DNA from: Chloroflexota bacterium | Lineage (GTDB): Bacteria > Chloroflexota > Dehalococcoidia > Lucifugimonadales > Australimonadaceae | Reading direction: 5' to 3' | Assembly: GCA_028875085.1 (NCBI GenBank) | Contig: JAPPFU010000127.1 | Location: forward strand, 2,548 to 9,125 | Length of the DNA: 6,578 nucleotides | In this document: positions 1 to 5,979 of the stretch, in pieces | How the letters are laid out: each line of letters opens with the position of its first letter | How positions within the stretch are numbered: the first letter of the stretch is position 1 | Program-made: the position numbers and the translations under genes | Notes under the pieces: generated by a model | What the model was told of the DNA's origin: nothing | Database searches by the model: none | The model's input: only the letters and a program-made list of their open reading frames with translations

Positions 1-446
1 GGGCTGATCCGCTTCGTGGGCCCCCACCGCGCCGCGGGGGGGGCGGCCCCCCGCCGGGGCGCCGGGGGGCGCATCGGCGGCGAAGGCCCGGGCGGGCCCG
101 CGCGCGATACGGGGCGTCGAACCGGCGCCCCCCCGGGGGCGACGTAGGCGATGACGGGCAACGGCGCCTCCAAGAAGGTCTGCACGATGTCGCGCATCGC
201 GTCCACGCGCCCGCCCGGGGTGTCGATGCGGAAGACGATGGCGTGCGCGCCGCGCTCGGCGGCCTCGTCGACAGCGCCGGCGGCGTAGGAGGCCATCGCC
301 ACGCCGATGGCGCCGTCGATGTCGGCGACGAACACCTCGCCCCCCGCGCCGTTCTCTCCCTGGGCGAGGGCGGACGCGCCTGGGGCTGCGGCTAGCAGCA
401 GGGCGAGCGCCGCGCCGACGCGCAGGGCGCGCATCGGGCGCCTCAT
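1..446 (-). CDS. NfeD/ClpP-class serine protease, N-terminal part, runs off the window
   Basis: Read from the ATG at 446 down to base 1 this gives about 148 codons with no stop. Residues 1-30 look like a signal peptide: MRRPMR basic start, then an Ala/Leu-rich core and an ASALAQ cleavage-like end. Residues 38-104 match the start of the NfeD1b/SppA-like crotonase-fold protease family: VADIDGAIG near 41-49, VFRIDTPGG at 71-79 (the conserved DTPGG turn), VDAMRDIVQ and PVIAYVAPGGA. These proteases act at the membrane or cell surface on hydrophobic C-termini of partner proteins such as stomatins (family knowledge). A GAGG lies 7 bases before the ATG; an internal ATG at 434 is an alternative start. 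After residue ~104 (below base ~135) the family pattern, including the expected Ser-Ala-Gly nucleophile motif, is lost into Pro/Arg/Gly-rich sequence, so this end is either frame-shifted or poorly sequenced. Confidence 0.75.
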   Translation of the reverse strand, partial: MRRPMRALRVGAALALLLAAAPGASALAQGENGAGGEVFVADIDGAIGVAMASYAAGAVDEAAERGAHAIVFRIDTPGGRVDAMRDIVQTFLEAPLPVIAYVAPGGAPVRRPVSRAGPPGPSPPMRPPAPRRGAAPPAARWGPTKRIS

Positions 447-516
447 CGCGGAACCTCGGCGGCGGCCTTCACGCTCTCTTCTCCTTAACATTCCCACGAA
501 AGGAGGCTTTTGCGTA

Positions 517-522
517 ACTATA
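517..522 (-). promoter_or_regulatory. Possible -10 element for the NfeD-like gene
   Basis: On the minus strand TATAGT matches the sigma-70 -10 consensus at five of six positions and sits in the only AT-rich patch of the spacer, about 70 bases before the ATG at 446. No convincing -35 is visible 16-18 bases upstream. The predicted leader carries a CCTCCTTT tract (near 499-506), the complement of a Shine-Dalgarno sequence, which could pair with the true ribosome binding site. Confidence 0.3.
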
Positions 523-555
523 TTCACTACCCCGCTTCCCTACCCCCAAGAAGAT

Positions 556-585
556 AAAAAAGGTTTTGTGGGGGATACCCCCACA
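556..585 (-). terminator. Terminator-like hairpin downstream of the amidase gene
   Basis: Bases 567-585 form an 8-bp perfect stem (GTGGGGG / CCCCCAC plus one T-A pair) with a 3-base loop. Read on the minus strand, the direction of the amidase gene, the stem is followed by AAAACC and then six T residues (556-561). This is close to an intrinsic terminator, with the U-run set 6 bases off the stem. It lies about 75 bases past the amidase stop and before the NfeD-like gene, so the two genes are probably separate transcripts. Confidence 0.5.
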
Positions 586-593
586 CCCCCAGT

Positions 594-644
594 CGAGGGG
601 CTGGCCGCCCCTCGTCACTCCCCGCAGGAAGAGGCGCGAGGGGC
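594..644. repeat. GC hairpin with a third, competing arm
   Basis: Bases 594-614 are a perfect 8-bp stem, CGAGGGGC / GCCCCTCG, with a 5-base loop. A second copy of CGAGGGGC lies at 637-644, so the central GCCCCTCG (607-614) can pair with either side. With the hairpin at 567-585 this makes a compact cluster of structures immediately after the amidase stop codon. It may strengthen termination or protect the 3' end of the mRNA. Confidence 0.5.
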
Positions 645-657
645 ACGCGCATGTCCG

Positions 658-1767
658 CTATCCCTCGAGCACCTCTTCGGGGAGGACGGCGCTGACGATG
701 AAGTTGGGCGCGTCGACGACCTGGCTGATCTTGAGGTCGACGGCCACGCTGCAGATGACGTAGGCCTGGTGGCGGGAGAAGCCGCGCTCGCCGAGGAGGT
801 CGATCATCTGCAGCAGCGCGTTCTTGCACGCCCAGTTGAGGTCTTCGCCCGCGTTGGAGCCGTCGGGGCGGATGGGCATGCCCATCGTGGCGATGAAGCG
901 CTGGGGCATGCCGTAGCGCGGGTCGGTGAAGTGGGTCGTCCGCGCCAAGCGCGGCCACGCGATGTGCTTGCGCGCCGCCTCCCCCTTGTGGAGCGTGAAG
1001 CGCACGAGCGTGTCGGAGTCCATCTCGACGGCTTGGAGGCAGACCTCGCCGTCGCCCTGGGCGAAGTGGGCGTCGCCGATGGAGACGAGGGCGCCTGGGA
1101 CACTGACGGGCAGGAAGAGGCGCGCGCCTTTGGTGAGTTGCTTCACGTCCATGTTGCCGCCGTTCTCACGCGGCGGCATCGTGCGCAGCCCCTCGCTGGC
1201 GATGGGTTCGACGTTGGGGATGGCGCTCACCGGGTCGGGCAGGGCGGCCACGCCGCCTTGGGCGGCCAGTTCCGCCTCGCGCTTCGTCCACGCGGTCATC
1301 TGCTCGCGCGAGGGGCCGACGGCGACGACGCCGGGGAAAGGGGCGCCGGGGACGCGCACGCCGGGCACCTGCTCCGAGGTCGCCCAGCCGTCCTTGAGCG
1401 ACCAGATGGCGAGGAAGGGTTCGTCGTAATAGTCGCGCAGGTAGCCGCGCCCCTTGCGGATGCCGGTGAACGCCCAGTCGCCGGGGACAACGTCGAGTAT
1501 CTCGATCTCAAGCAGATCGCCCGGCTCGGCGCCCTTGACGTAGGCGGGGCCGGTGAGGGGGTGGGGGCGGCGCGGGTCGTTGCGCAGGAAGTCGTCGAGC
1601 GTGCTGTGCTTGTTGAGTTGGTTGTCGCAGGCGGCACGCGTCTGGAACAGCGCCTCTTCGCCCGCGTCCACCTCGATGACGGGCGGGATGTCGGGGTGGA
1701 AGCGGTTGTGGCCCTTGGACGGCTCCTCATGGAGCGCCTTGGAGCGGTCGATGCGTATCTCCTTCAC
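658..1767 (-). CDS. Acetamidase/formamidase family protein (FmdA/AmdA)
   Basis: A 369-residue cytosolic amidase that hydrolyses short aliphatic amides such as formamide or acetamide to the acid plus ammonia. Family signatures run along the whole length: HPDIPPVIEVDAGEE at 24-38, LTGPAYVKGAEPGD at 71-84, LEIEILDV, MPPRENGGNMD at 197-207, FLPVSVPGALVSIGDAHFAQ ending near 237, then GDGEVC at 238-243. Length is near or slightly below the usual ~370-410. The start is a GTG at 1767 with GGAGG at 1777-1781, 9 bases upstream; it gives the expected N-terminus. No amide transporter or nitrogen regulator gene is adjacent, so the substrate cannot be fixed from context; formamide versus acetamide is not decided by the sequence. 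A terminator-like structure follows the stop codon and an extended -10 site lies at 1801-1810, so the gene is probably monocistronic. Confidence 0.92.
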   Translation of the reverse strand: MKEIRIDRSKALHEEPSKGHNRFHPDIPPVIEVDAGEEALFQTRAACDNQLNKHSTLDDFLRNDPRRPHPLTGPAYVKGAEPGDLLEIEILDVVPGDWAFTGIRKGRGYLRDYYDEPFLAIWSLKDGWATSEQVPGVRVPGAPFPGVVAVGPSREQMTAWTKREAELAAQGGVAALPDPVSAIPNVEPIASEGLRTMPPRENGGNMDVKQLTKGARLFLPVSVPGALVSIGDAHFAQGDGEVCLQAVEMDSDTLVRFTLHKGEAARKHIAWPRLARTTHFTDPRYGMPQRFIATMGMPIRPDGSNAGEDLNWACKNALLQMIDLLGERGFSRHQAYVICSVAVDLKISQVVDAPNFIVSAVLPEEVLEG

Positions 1768-1800
1768 GGGCGGCGGCCTCCGGCGCGGTGGTTGGCGCCG

Positions 1801-1810
1801 AGGTTAGCAG
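1801..1810 (-). promoter_or_regulatory. Extended -10 promoter candidate for the amidase gene
   Basis: Minus-strand CTGCTAACCT has the TGN-TANNNT layout of an extended -10 site. It would start transcription near 1794, giving a ~27-base leader that includes the GGAGG ribosome binding site at 1777-1781. No -35 is seen, as is usual for extended -10 promoters. The same CTGCTANNNT pattern precedes three other gene starts in this window. Confidence 0.45.
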
Positions 1811-1861
1811 ATGGAGGGAAACGAGGAGCGCCGCCCCCTTTCCTCTGCCGCCCGTCAAGAT

Positions 1862-1901
1862 GCAGGGGGCGCGCCCCCTGCGACCCCCACGAACAAGGGG
1901 G
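1862..1901. repeat. GC palindrome plus adjoining C5/G5 hairpin
   Basis: Bases 1862-1881 are a perfect 20-base palindrome (GCAGGGGGCG and its complement). It is followed by ACCCCCAC and then GGGGG at 1897-1901, able to form a second C5/G5 stem with an 8-base loop. It lies in the spacer between two divergent genes, so it is not a simple terminator of either. Its make-up (two adjoining G5/C5 stems and a CCCCCAC unit) resembles the cluster at 567-614. Confidence 0.55.
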
Positions 1902-1925
1902 AGCGGTATGTTCGAGGGGAAAGGC

Positions 1926-1970
1926 TTGACAATCCGTATCTGATGACGATATCCTGAAATGTAGTATACA
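1926..1970 (+). promoter_or_regulatory. Promoter and possible autoregulatory operators of the HTH-NYN gene
   Basis: A perfect -35 TTGACA lies at 1926-1931. The best partner -10 is GATATC at 1948-1953 after a 16-base gap (three of six matches), or a later AT-rich site around 1962-1970. Two short dyads overlap this region: TATC-N7-GATA at 1937-1951, between -35 and -10, and TGTA-N3-TACA at 1960-1970, just before the ribosome binding site. XRE-type regulators commonly bind such dyads at their own promoters, so autorepression is a reasonable inference. Confidence 0.45.
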
Positions 1971-1984
1971 GCGGAGGGCTTGCA

Positions 1985-2707
1985 ATGGTTCCCGTTACGC
2001 CTGGGGCATTCGTCTTCGACCCCGGCGCGTTGGTCAAGGTCAGGAGCGCGCTAGGCCTCTCGCAGGCACAGATGGCCGCAAGGCTGGGCGTTCCTCAGAA
2101 TACCGTCTCGCGCTGGGAGACGGGAACCACCACGCCGGACGCACATTCACTCGCGGCCTTCTACTCGGTCGCGCAGGAGGAGGAACTCGTGGTCAATCTG
2201 TTCGTCAAGAACAAGAAGCAGAAGAAGACGCCGCTCCCTACTCGAGTTGTGTGCTACCTAGACCTAGCCACTCTAGGGTTGCAGGCGTATGAGGCGGAGC
2301 TTGTGCATTCCTATGTGCGAAAGGTCATCGAGCAGCATGTGCCTACCGCTACTGGGCTGGTGCTAAAGGTCTTCCCGGCCTTGGGCCGTCCATATGTCAC
2401 CAGCGCATTCGTCGACCTCGGTTGGCGTGAGCAGCGAAGCCGCGAGGAGATGCTTAACCAGGCACGGAGCGACATAGGGCAACCGACGCACACGACGATA
2501 GCCGTTCTCATCACTGCCGATGACGGAGTTGTGGGTCTCATCGAAGACCTACGGGACAACGGGAAGAAGGTGTATGCCCTGACACCGCTGTACGGGCCAT
2601 TAGGCAATCAGATCGCCCGGCTGTCACATGCTGTGGGCGAAAAGCGGCACCTTGTCTTGCCGGTGGGCAATGGGGCGGTAGGATTTCCACTTAGTCCGCC
2701 CTTGTGA
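1985..2707 (+). CDS. XRE-family helix-turn-helix fused to a probable NYN (PIN-like) domain
   Basis: 240 residues. Residues 14-50 are a clear Cro/CI-type helix-turn-helix: LGLSQAQMAARLGVPQNTVS then RWETGTTTPD. A basic linker (KNKKQKK, 75-81) leads into an alpha/beta domain from 87 to about 200 that I read as NYN, a PIN-like ribonuclease fold. It begins with the strand VVCYLDLATLG (D93), continues with LVLKVFPALGRPYVTSAFVD (D144), and ends with AVLITADDGVVGLIEDLRD (D179, D180) and GKKVYALTP; this last block corresponds to the usual 'vlvSGDsDF..lv..lr..Gk.V' of NYN proteins. The canonical Asn after the first Asp and the Phe after the last are absent, so activity is uncertain. The start has GGAGGG 6 bases upstream. 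GC is lower than in the flanks (33 of 60 at 2281-2340, against 48 of 60 at 4921-4980, hand counted) and codons such as CTA, ACT and CTC-GAG-TTG-TGT are more mixed, suggesting transfer. The DNA-binding call is firm; the NYN call is inference. Confidence 0.75.
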   Translation: MVPVTPGAFVFDPGALVKVRSALGLSQAQMAARLGVPQNTVSRWETGTTTPDAHSLAAFYSVAQEEELVVNLFVKNKKQKKTPLPTRVVCYLDLATLGLQAYEAELVHSYVRKVIEQHVPTATGLVLKVFPALGRPYVTSAFVDLGWREQRSREEMLNQARSDIGQPTHTTIAVLITADDGVVGLIEDLRDNGKKVYALTPLYGPLGNQIARLSHAVGEKRHLVLPVGNGAVGFPLSPPL

Positions 2708-2764
2708 GTGACAGCCCCACGCCGCTCCCGTAGGCTAGGGCGCAGTACAGGGCAGGAGGCGGCT

Positions 2765-3868
2765 ATGGCGGAGCGGCTGCGGGTCGGGTTGATCGGGGCG
2801 AACGCATCGGCGGGGTGGGCGGCACGCTCGCACCTGCCCGCCCTAGCCGGGGCGCCGGACGTGGAGTTGGCCGCCGTCTGCACGACGCGGATGGAGACGG
2901 CGAACGAGGCGCGGGAGCGCTACGGCGCGCGGTTGGCGTTCGACGACTGGCGGGCGCTCATCGCGTGCGACGAAGTGGACGCGGTGTGCGTGTCGCTGCG
3001 CGTGCCGAATCACCTCGAGCCGGCGCTGGCGGCGATCGCGGCGGGCAAGCACGTCTACACCGAGTGGCCGTTGGGCCGCGACACAGCGGAGGCGGAGCGG
3101 ATGGCCGCGGCGGCGAGAGAGGCGGGCGTCCACGCGATGGTGGGCCTCCAGAGCCGACGCTCCGCTGAGCTGACCTATCTGCGCGAGACGATCGCGACGG
3201 GCGGCATCGGCGAGGTGGTGAGCGTTGGGCTGACGCAGTACCTGGCCGGGGGGAGGGAGCGTCCGTCGTCGCGGACGTGGATGGCCGACCCGGCGATGGG
3301 GGCGAACACACTCACGATCCAGTTCGGACACGCCATCGACGGAGTGATATGGGCGGCGGGCGCCATCGAGTCGCTGCACGCGCATCTGTCCACGGAGTCG
3401 CCGCAGTGGTTCGAGACGGACACGGGGCGGACGGTGGAGGTGACATCGCCGGACAGCGTGTCGCTGACGGGCAGGCTGCAGAGCGGAGCGCTGCTGACGG
3501 CGCACGTCCACTCCGTGCCGTGGCACGGGACGGGGCATCGCATCGTGGTGTACGGGAGCGAGGGGACACTGGTGTTGGAGCAGCCGCGCGGGGCGACGGG
3601 GCCGCATACGGGCGGGGCGACGGTCTCTCGCGCCGGGCGCAACGACGACGCCCTGGAGCCGGTGGCTGTCGAACAGGAGGCGTGGGTGTCGGAGGCGGGG
3701 CTGGGTGGCGCGGCGGTGAACGTGGCCAAGGCGTGGCAAGCGTTCGAGGCGGGCATCGCCTGCGGCAAGCACATGCCGCCGACGTTCGACGACGCGGTCG
3801 TCCACCACCGCCTCATCGACGCGGTGCGGCGCTCGGCGGAGACTGGCGCGCAGGTCGCGGTGGGGTAG
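2765..3868 (+). CDS. Gfo/Idh/MocA family oxidoreductase, Gal80-like
   Basis: 367 residues, cytosolic. The N-terminal Rossmann fold opens with RVGLIGANASAGWAARSHLP (6-25, dinucleotide-binding Gly motif), followed by LAAVCT, the acidic-loop region, VDAVCVSLRVPNH (71-83) and AAGKHVYTEWPLG (92-104). The C-terminal half has the family substrate-side region MGANTLTIQFGHAIDGVIW (178-196) and the YGSEGTLVLEQP strand pair. Most Gfo/Idh enzymes have EKP at the position occupied here by E100-W101-P102; the lysine takes part in catalysis, and its replacement together with the GHAID motif points to the Gal80-like subgroup, where the protein may act differently on sugars or polyols. The ATG at 2765 is chosen over an in-frame GTG at 2708 because AGGAGG lies 5 bases before it and the family begins there. 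It follows the HTH-NYN gene by 57 bases with no evident terminator, so co-transcription is possible. The substrate is unknown. Confidence 0.88.
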   Translation: MAERLRVGLIGANASAGWAARSHLPALAGAPDVELAAVCTTRMETANEARERYGARLAFDDWRALIACDEVDAVCVSLRVPNHLEPALAAIAAGKHVYTEWPLGRDTAEAERMAAAAREAGVHAMVGLQSRRSAELTYLRETIATGGIGEVVSVGLTQYLAGGRERPSSRTWMADPAMGANTLTIQFGHAIDGVIWAAGAIESLHAHLSTESPQWFETDTGRTVEVTSPDSVSLTGRLQSGALLTAHVHSVPWHGTGHRIVVYGSEGTLVLEQPRGATGPHTGGATVSRAGRNDDALEPVAVEQEAWVSEAGLGGAAVNVAKAWQAFEAGIACGKHMPPTFDDAVVHHRLIDAVRRSAETGAQVAVG

Positions 3869-3880
3869 GGCGGCGCGGGT

Positions 3881-3890
3881 CTGCTATGAT
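3881..3890 (+). promoter_or_regulatory. Extended -10 promoter for sucCD
   Basis: CTGCTATGAT contains TG-C-TATGAT, an extended -10 with five of six matches to TATAAT. It starts 12 bases after the stop of the upstream oxidoreductase gene, and no -35 is visible. Transcription would start near 3897, giving a leader of about 32 bases before sucC. Confidence 0.55.
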
Positions 3891-3900
3891 GGGGGCGCGG

Positions 3901-3914
3901 CGGGCGGCCGCCCG
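3901..3914 (+). repeat. GC palindrome in the sucC leader
   Basis: CGGGCGGCCGCCCG is a perfect 14-base palindrome inside the predicted sucC leader, 14 bases before the ATG. It occupies the zone just upstream of where a Shine-Dalgarno would be, and no Shine-Dalgarno is seen. It may be an operator or an mRNA structure, or chance in GC-rich DNA. Confidence 0.35.
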
Positions 3915-3928
3915 GCGATTCGCTGCCT

Positions 3929-5083
3929 ATGAAACTCCACGAATACCAGGCCAAGGCGCTGCTCGCCCCCTACGGCGTGCCGACGCCTCAGGGCGAGGTC
4001 GCCCGCTCCGCGCAGGAGGCCGCCGCCGCCGCCGAGCGCCTCGGCGGCAAGGTGGTCGTCAAGGCGCAGGTGCACGCGGGCGGACGCGGCAAGGCGGGCG
4101 GGGTGAAGGTGGCGGCGTCGGCGCGGGAGGCGGGGGAGATTACGGAGGGGTTGATCGGCGCGAGCCTGGTTACGGCGCAGACGGGGCCGCAAGGCGCGCC
4201 GGTGCACAGTGTACTGGTGGAGCAGACGGTGGATGTGGCGCGTGAGCTGTACGTGAGCATCACGACGGACGGGAGCCGGAAGCGGCCTGTAGTCATCGCG
4301 TCCGCCGCGGGGGGCATGGAGATCGAGCAGGTCGCGGAGTCGGACCCGTCGGCCATCATCACGGAGCCCATCGACCCCGTTATCGGCTTCCAGGCGTACC
4401 AGGGGAGGCGGGTGGCCGCCGCCCTCGAGTTGTCCGGGGGGCAGTCGCGCGCGTTCGCGTCGATGCTCGCGGCATGCCACAGGGCCTACGTCGAGAAAGA
4501 CCTGACGATGGTGGAGATCAACCCGCTGGTGGTTACGGAGCAGGGGGCGTTGCTGGCGCTGGACGCGAAGGTGTCGCTGGACGACGACGCGCTGTTCCGC
4601 CACGAGGCGGAGGCGGGGCTGCGCGACGAGAGCCAGGAGGACGCGCTGGAGGTGGAGGCGTCGGCGCGGGGCATCGCCTACGTGAAGTTGGACGGCGACG
4701 TGGGGTGCATGGTCAACGGCGCGGGCCTCGCGATGGCGACGATGGACACGGTGAAGGCGGCGGGGGCGGACCCGGCGAACTTCCTCGACGTGGGCGGCGG
4801 CGCCAGCGAGGAGAAGGTGTCGCAGGCTATCCAGCTGATGCTCGCCGACCCAAGCGTGCAGCGGGTGCTGGTGAACGTGTTCGGGGGCATCTTGCGGTGC
4901 GACGTGGTGGCGCGCGGCGTGGCGGACGCCTACGCCAAGGCCGACCGCCGGCCGCCGCTGGTCGTGCGTCTGCTGGGGACGAACGTCGACGAGGGCAAGC
5001 GCATCTTGGCGGAGTCGGGCCTCGACCTGACGCTGGTGGATACGCTGCAAGAGGCGGCGGAGGCCATCAAGGCGGCGGGCTAG
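3929..5083 (+). CDS. sucC: Succinyl-CoA synthetase (ADP-forming), beta subunit
   Basis: 384 residues, close to the 388 of E. coli SucC. With SucD it interconverts succinyl-CoA plus ADP (or GDP) and phosphate with succinate, CoA and ATP/GTP in the TCA cycle, in the cytosol. It starts with the conserved MKLHEYQAKALL. The ATP-grasp domain shows VVVKAQVHAGGRGKAGGVK (42-60), the metal-binding pair around MVEINPL (194-200, E196/N198) and LALDAKVSLDDDALFR (209-224). The C-terminal CoA-ligase half has GCMVNGAGLAMATMD (259-273), NFLDVGGGA (284-292) and VNVFGGILRCD (315-325). The ATG at 3929 fixes the N-terminus exactly where the family starts, but there is no recognisable Shine-Dalgarno in the 14 bases before it (GCGATTCGCTGCCT). 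Transcription is likely from the extended -10 at 3881-3890. It is followed by sucD after 4 bases. Confidence 0.98.
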   Translation: MKLHEYQAKALLAPYGVPTPQGEVARSAQEAAAAAERLGGKVVVKAQVHAGGRGKAGGVKVAASAREAGEITEGLIGASLVTAQTGPQGAPVHSVLVEQTVDVARELYVSITTDGSRKRPVVIASAAGGMEIEQVAESDPSAIITEPIDPVIGFQAYQGRRVAAALELSGGQSRAFASMLAACHRAYVEKDLTMVEINPLVVTEQGALLALDAKVSLDDDALFRHEAEAGLRDESQEDALEVEASARGIAYVKLDGDVGCMVNGAGLAMATMDTVKAAGADPANFLDVGGGASEEKVSQAIQLMLADPSVQRVLVNVFGGILRCDVVARGVADAYAKADRRPPLVVRLLGTNVDEGKRILAESGLDLTLVDTLQEAAEAIKAAG

Positions 5084-5087
5084 ACGC

Positions 5088-5966
5088 ATGAGCATCTTGG
5101 TCAACAGCGAATCGCGGGTTCTCATCCAGGGCATCACCGGGCGCGAGGGGTCGTTCCACGCCCAGCGCTGCATCGACTACGGGACGAACGTCGTCGCGGG
5201 CGTTACGCCGGGCAAGGGCGGCGAGACGTTCGGCGAGCGCGTCCCCGTCTTCGACTCGGTGCTCGAGGCGGTGAACGAGACGGGCGCCGACCTGTCGCTC
5301 ATCTTCGTGCCGGCGCCTTTCGCGGCGGACGCGATGCTGGAGTGCGCGGACGCGGGCATCGGCTTGATGGTGTGCATCGCGGAGGGCGTGCCGGTGCGCG
5401 ACACGACGACCGTCGTGCGCTACCTGGAGGGGAGCAAGACGCGCCTGCTGGGGCCGAACTGCCCCGGCCTCATCAGCCCCGGCGAGCGGGCGAAGGTGGG
5501 AATCATGCCTGGCAACATCCACCTGCCGGGCAAGGTGGGGGTGGTCTCCCGCTCCGGCACGCTCACCTACGAGGCGGTGAACCAGTTGACGGAGTTGGGC
5601 ATCGGCCAGTCGACGTGCGTGGGCATCGGCGGCGACCCGGTGTCGGGGACGGGGTTCGTGGACGTGCTGGAGTTGTTCAACGCCGACCCGGAGACGGAGG
5701 CGGTGGTGCTCATCGGCGAGATCGGCGGCACGAAGGAGCAGGAGGCCGCCGCCTACATCGCGGAGCGCGTGGACAAGCCGGTGGCCGCCCTCATCGTCGG
5801 CCAAACGGCGCCGCCGGGGCGCAGGATGGGGCACGCGGGGGCGGTCATCACCGGCAAGGCGGCGCTGGCGTCGGAGAAGGTGCGGGCGCTGGCGGAGGCG
5901 GGCTGCGCGATTATCCCGTCGCCGGCGGAGATCGGGGCGACGGTGCGGCGGATGGTGGGCGGGTAG
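5088..5966 (+). CDS. sucD: Succinyl-CoA synthetase, alpha subunit
   Basis: 292 residues (E. coli SucD has 289). This subunit carries the phosphohistidine and the CoA-binding domain of the enzyme. Visible signatures are VLIQGITGREGSFH (11-24, CoA-binding), GVTPGKGG (38-45), LGPNCPGLISPG (121-132), GVVSRSGTLTYE (151-162), GIGGDPV (179-185), IGEIGG (209-214, with E211 positioned to contact the phosphohistidine) and GRRMGHAGA (244-252), in which H249 is the phosphorylated active-site residue. All catalytic positions appear intact. The ATG lies 4 bases after the sucC stop with only a weak GGCGG-rich upstream region, so translational coupling to sucC is likely. The stop codon is part of an inverted repeat shared with the converging downstream gene. 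Confidence 0.98.
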   Translation: MSILVNSESRVLIQGITGREGSFHAQRCIDYGTNVVAGVTPGKGGETFGERVPVFDSVLEAVNETGADLSLIFVPAPFAADAMLECADAGIGLMVCIAEGVPVRDTTTVVRYLEGSKTRLLGPNCPGLISPGERAKVGIMPGNIHLPGKVGVVSRSGTLTYEAVNQLTELGIGQSTCVGIGGDPVSGTGFVDVLELFNADPETEAVVLIGEIGGTKEQEAAAYIAERVDKPVAALIVGQTAPPGRRMGHAGAVITGKAALASEKVRALAEAGCAIIPSPAEIGATVRRMVGG

Positions 5967-5979
5967 GGGCGGCCTACCC
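5961..5979. terminator. Shared inverted repeat between convergent stops
   Basis: GGGTAGG (5961-5967) and CCTACCC (5973-5979) form a perfect 7-bp stem around a 5-base loop. The sucD stop TAG (5964-5966) lies in one arm and the complement of the VOC gene's TAG (5974-5976) in the other. A symmetrical stem between converging genes could act on both transcripts, but no T-run follows on either strand, so it is not a classical intrinsic terminator. Confidence 0.4.

Noticed and set aside
501..557. Perfect AAAGGAGG on the plus strand followed by a TTG-initiated short frame of about 15 codons
   Set aside because: Spacing of 3 bases is too short, TTG is a poor start, and the tract is better explained as leader sequence of the minus-strand NfeD-like gene.
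307..1929. A 540-codon plus-strand open frame opposite the NfeD-like and amidase genes
   Set aside because: It is antisense to a well-supported amidase, has no family-like blocks, is rich in Gly/Ala/Arg/Val/Asp repeats typical of GC-rich reverse frames, and lacks a ribosome binding site.
2673..2701. GGGCGG/CCGCCC pair near the end of the HTH-NYN gene as a terminator
   Set aside because: The loop is 17 bases, the arms lie inside the coding sequence and there is no T-run, so a chance match in GC-rich DNA is more likely.
2708..2764. GTG start at 2708 for the Gfo/Idh protein, adding 19 residues
   Set aside because: No ribosome binding site precedes it in good position, the added Arg-rich residues are not part of the family, and AGGAGG precisely precedes the ATG at 2765.
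2843..3808. Long minus-strand open frame opposite the Gfo/Idh gene
   Set aside because: Arg/His/Pro-rich shadow of the GC-rich oxidoreductase gene with no recognisable domain.
3886..3928. Alternative ATG ATG start for sucC at 3886/3889
   Set aside because: Both are out of frame with sucC, and the known N-terminus of the family (KLHEYQAK) begins at 3929.
3884..5173. 429-codon minus-strand open frame opposite sucC
   Set aside because: Composition (Arg/His/Leu-rich) is that of a reverse-strand shadow; sucC on the other strand is unambiguous.
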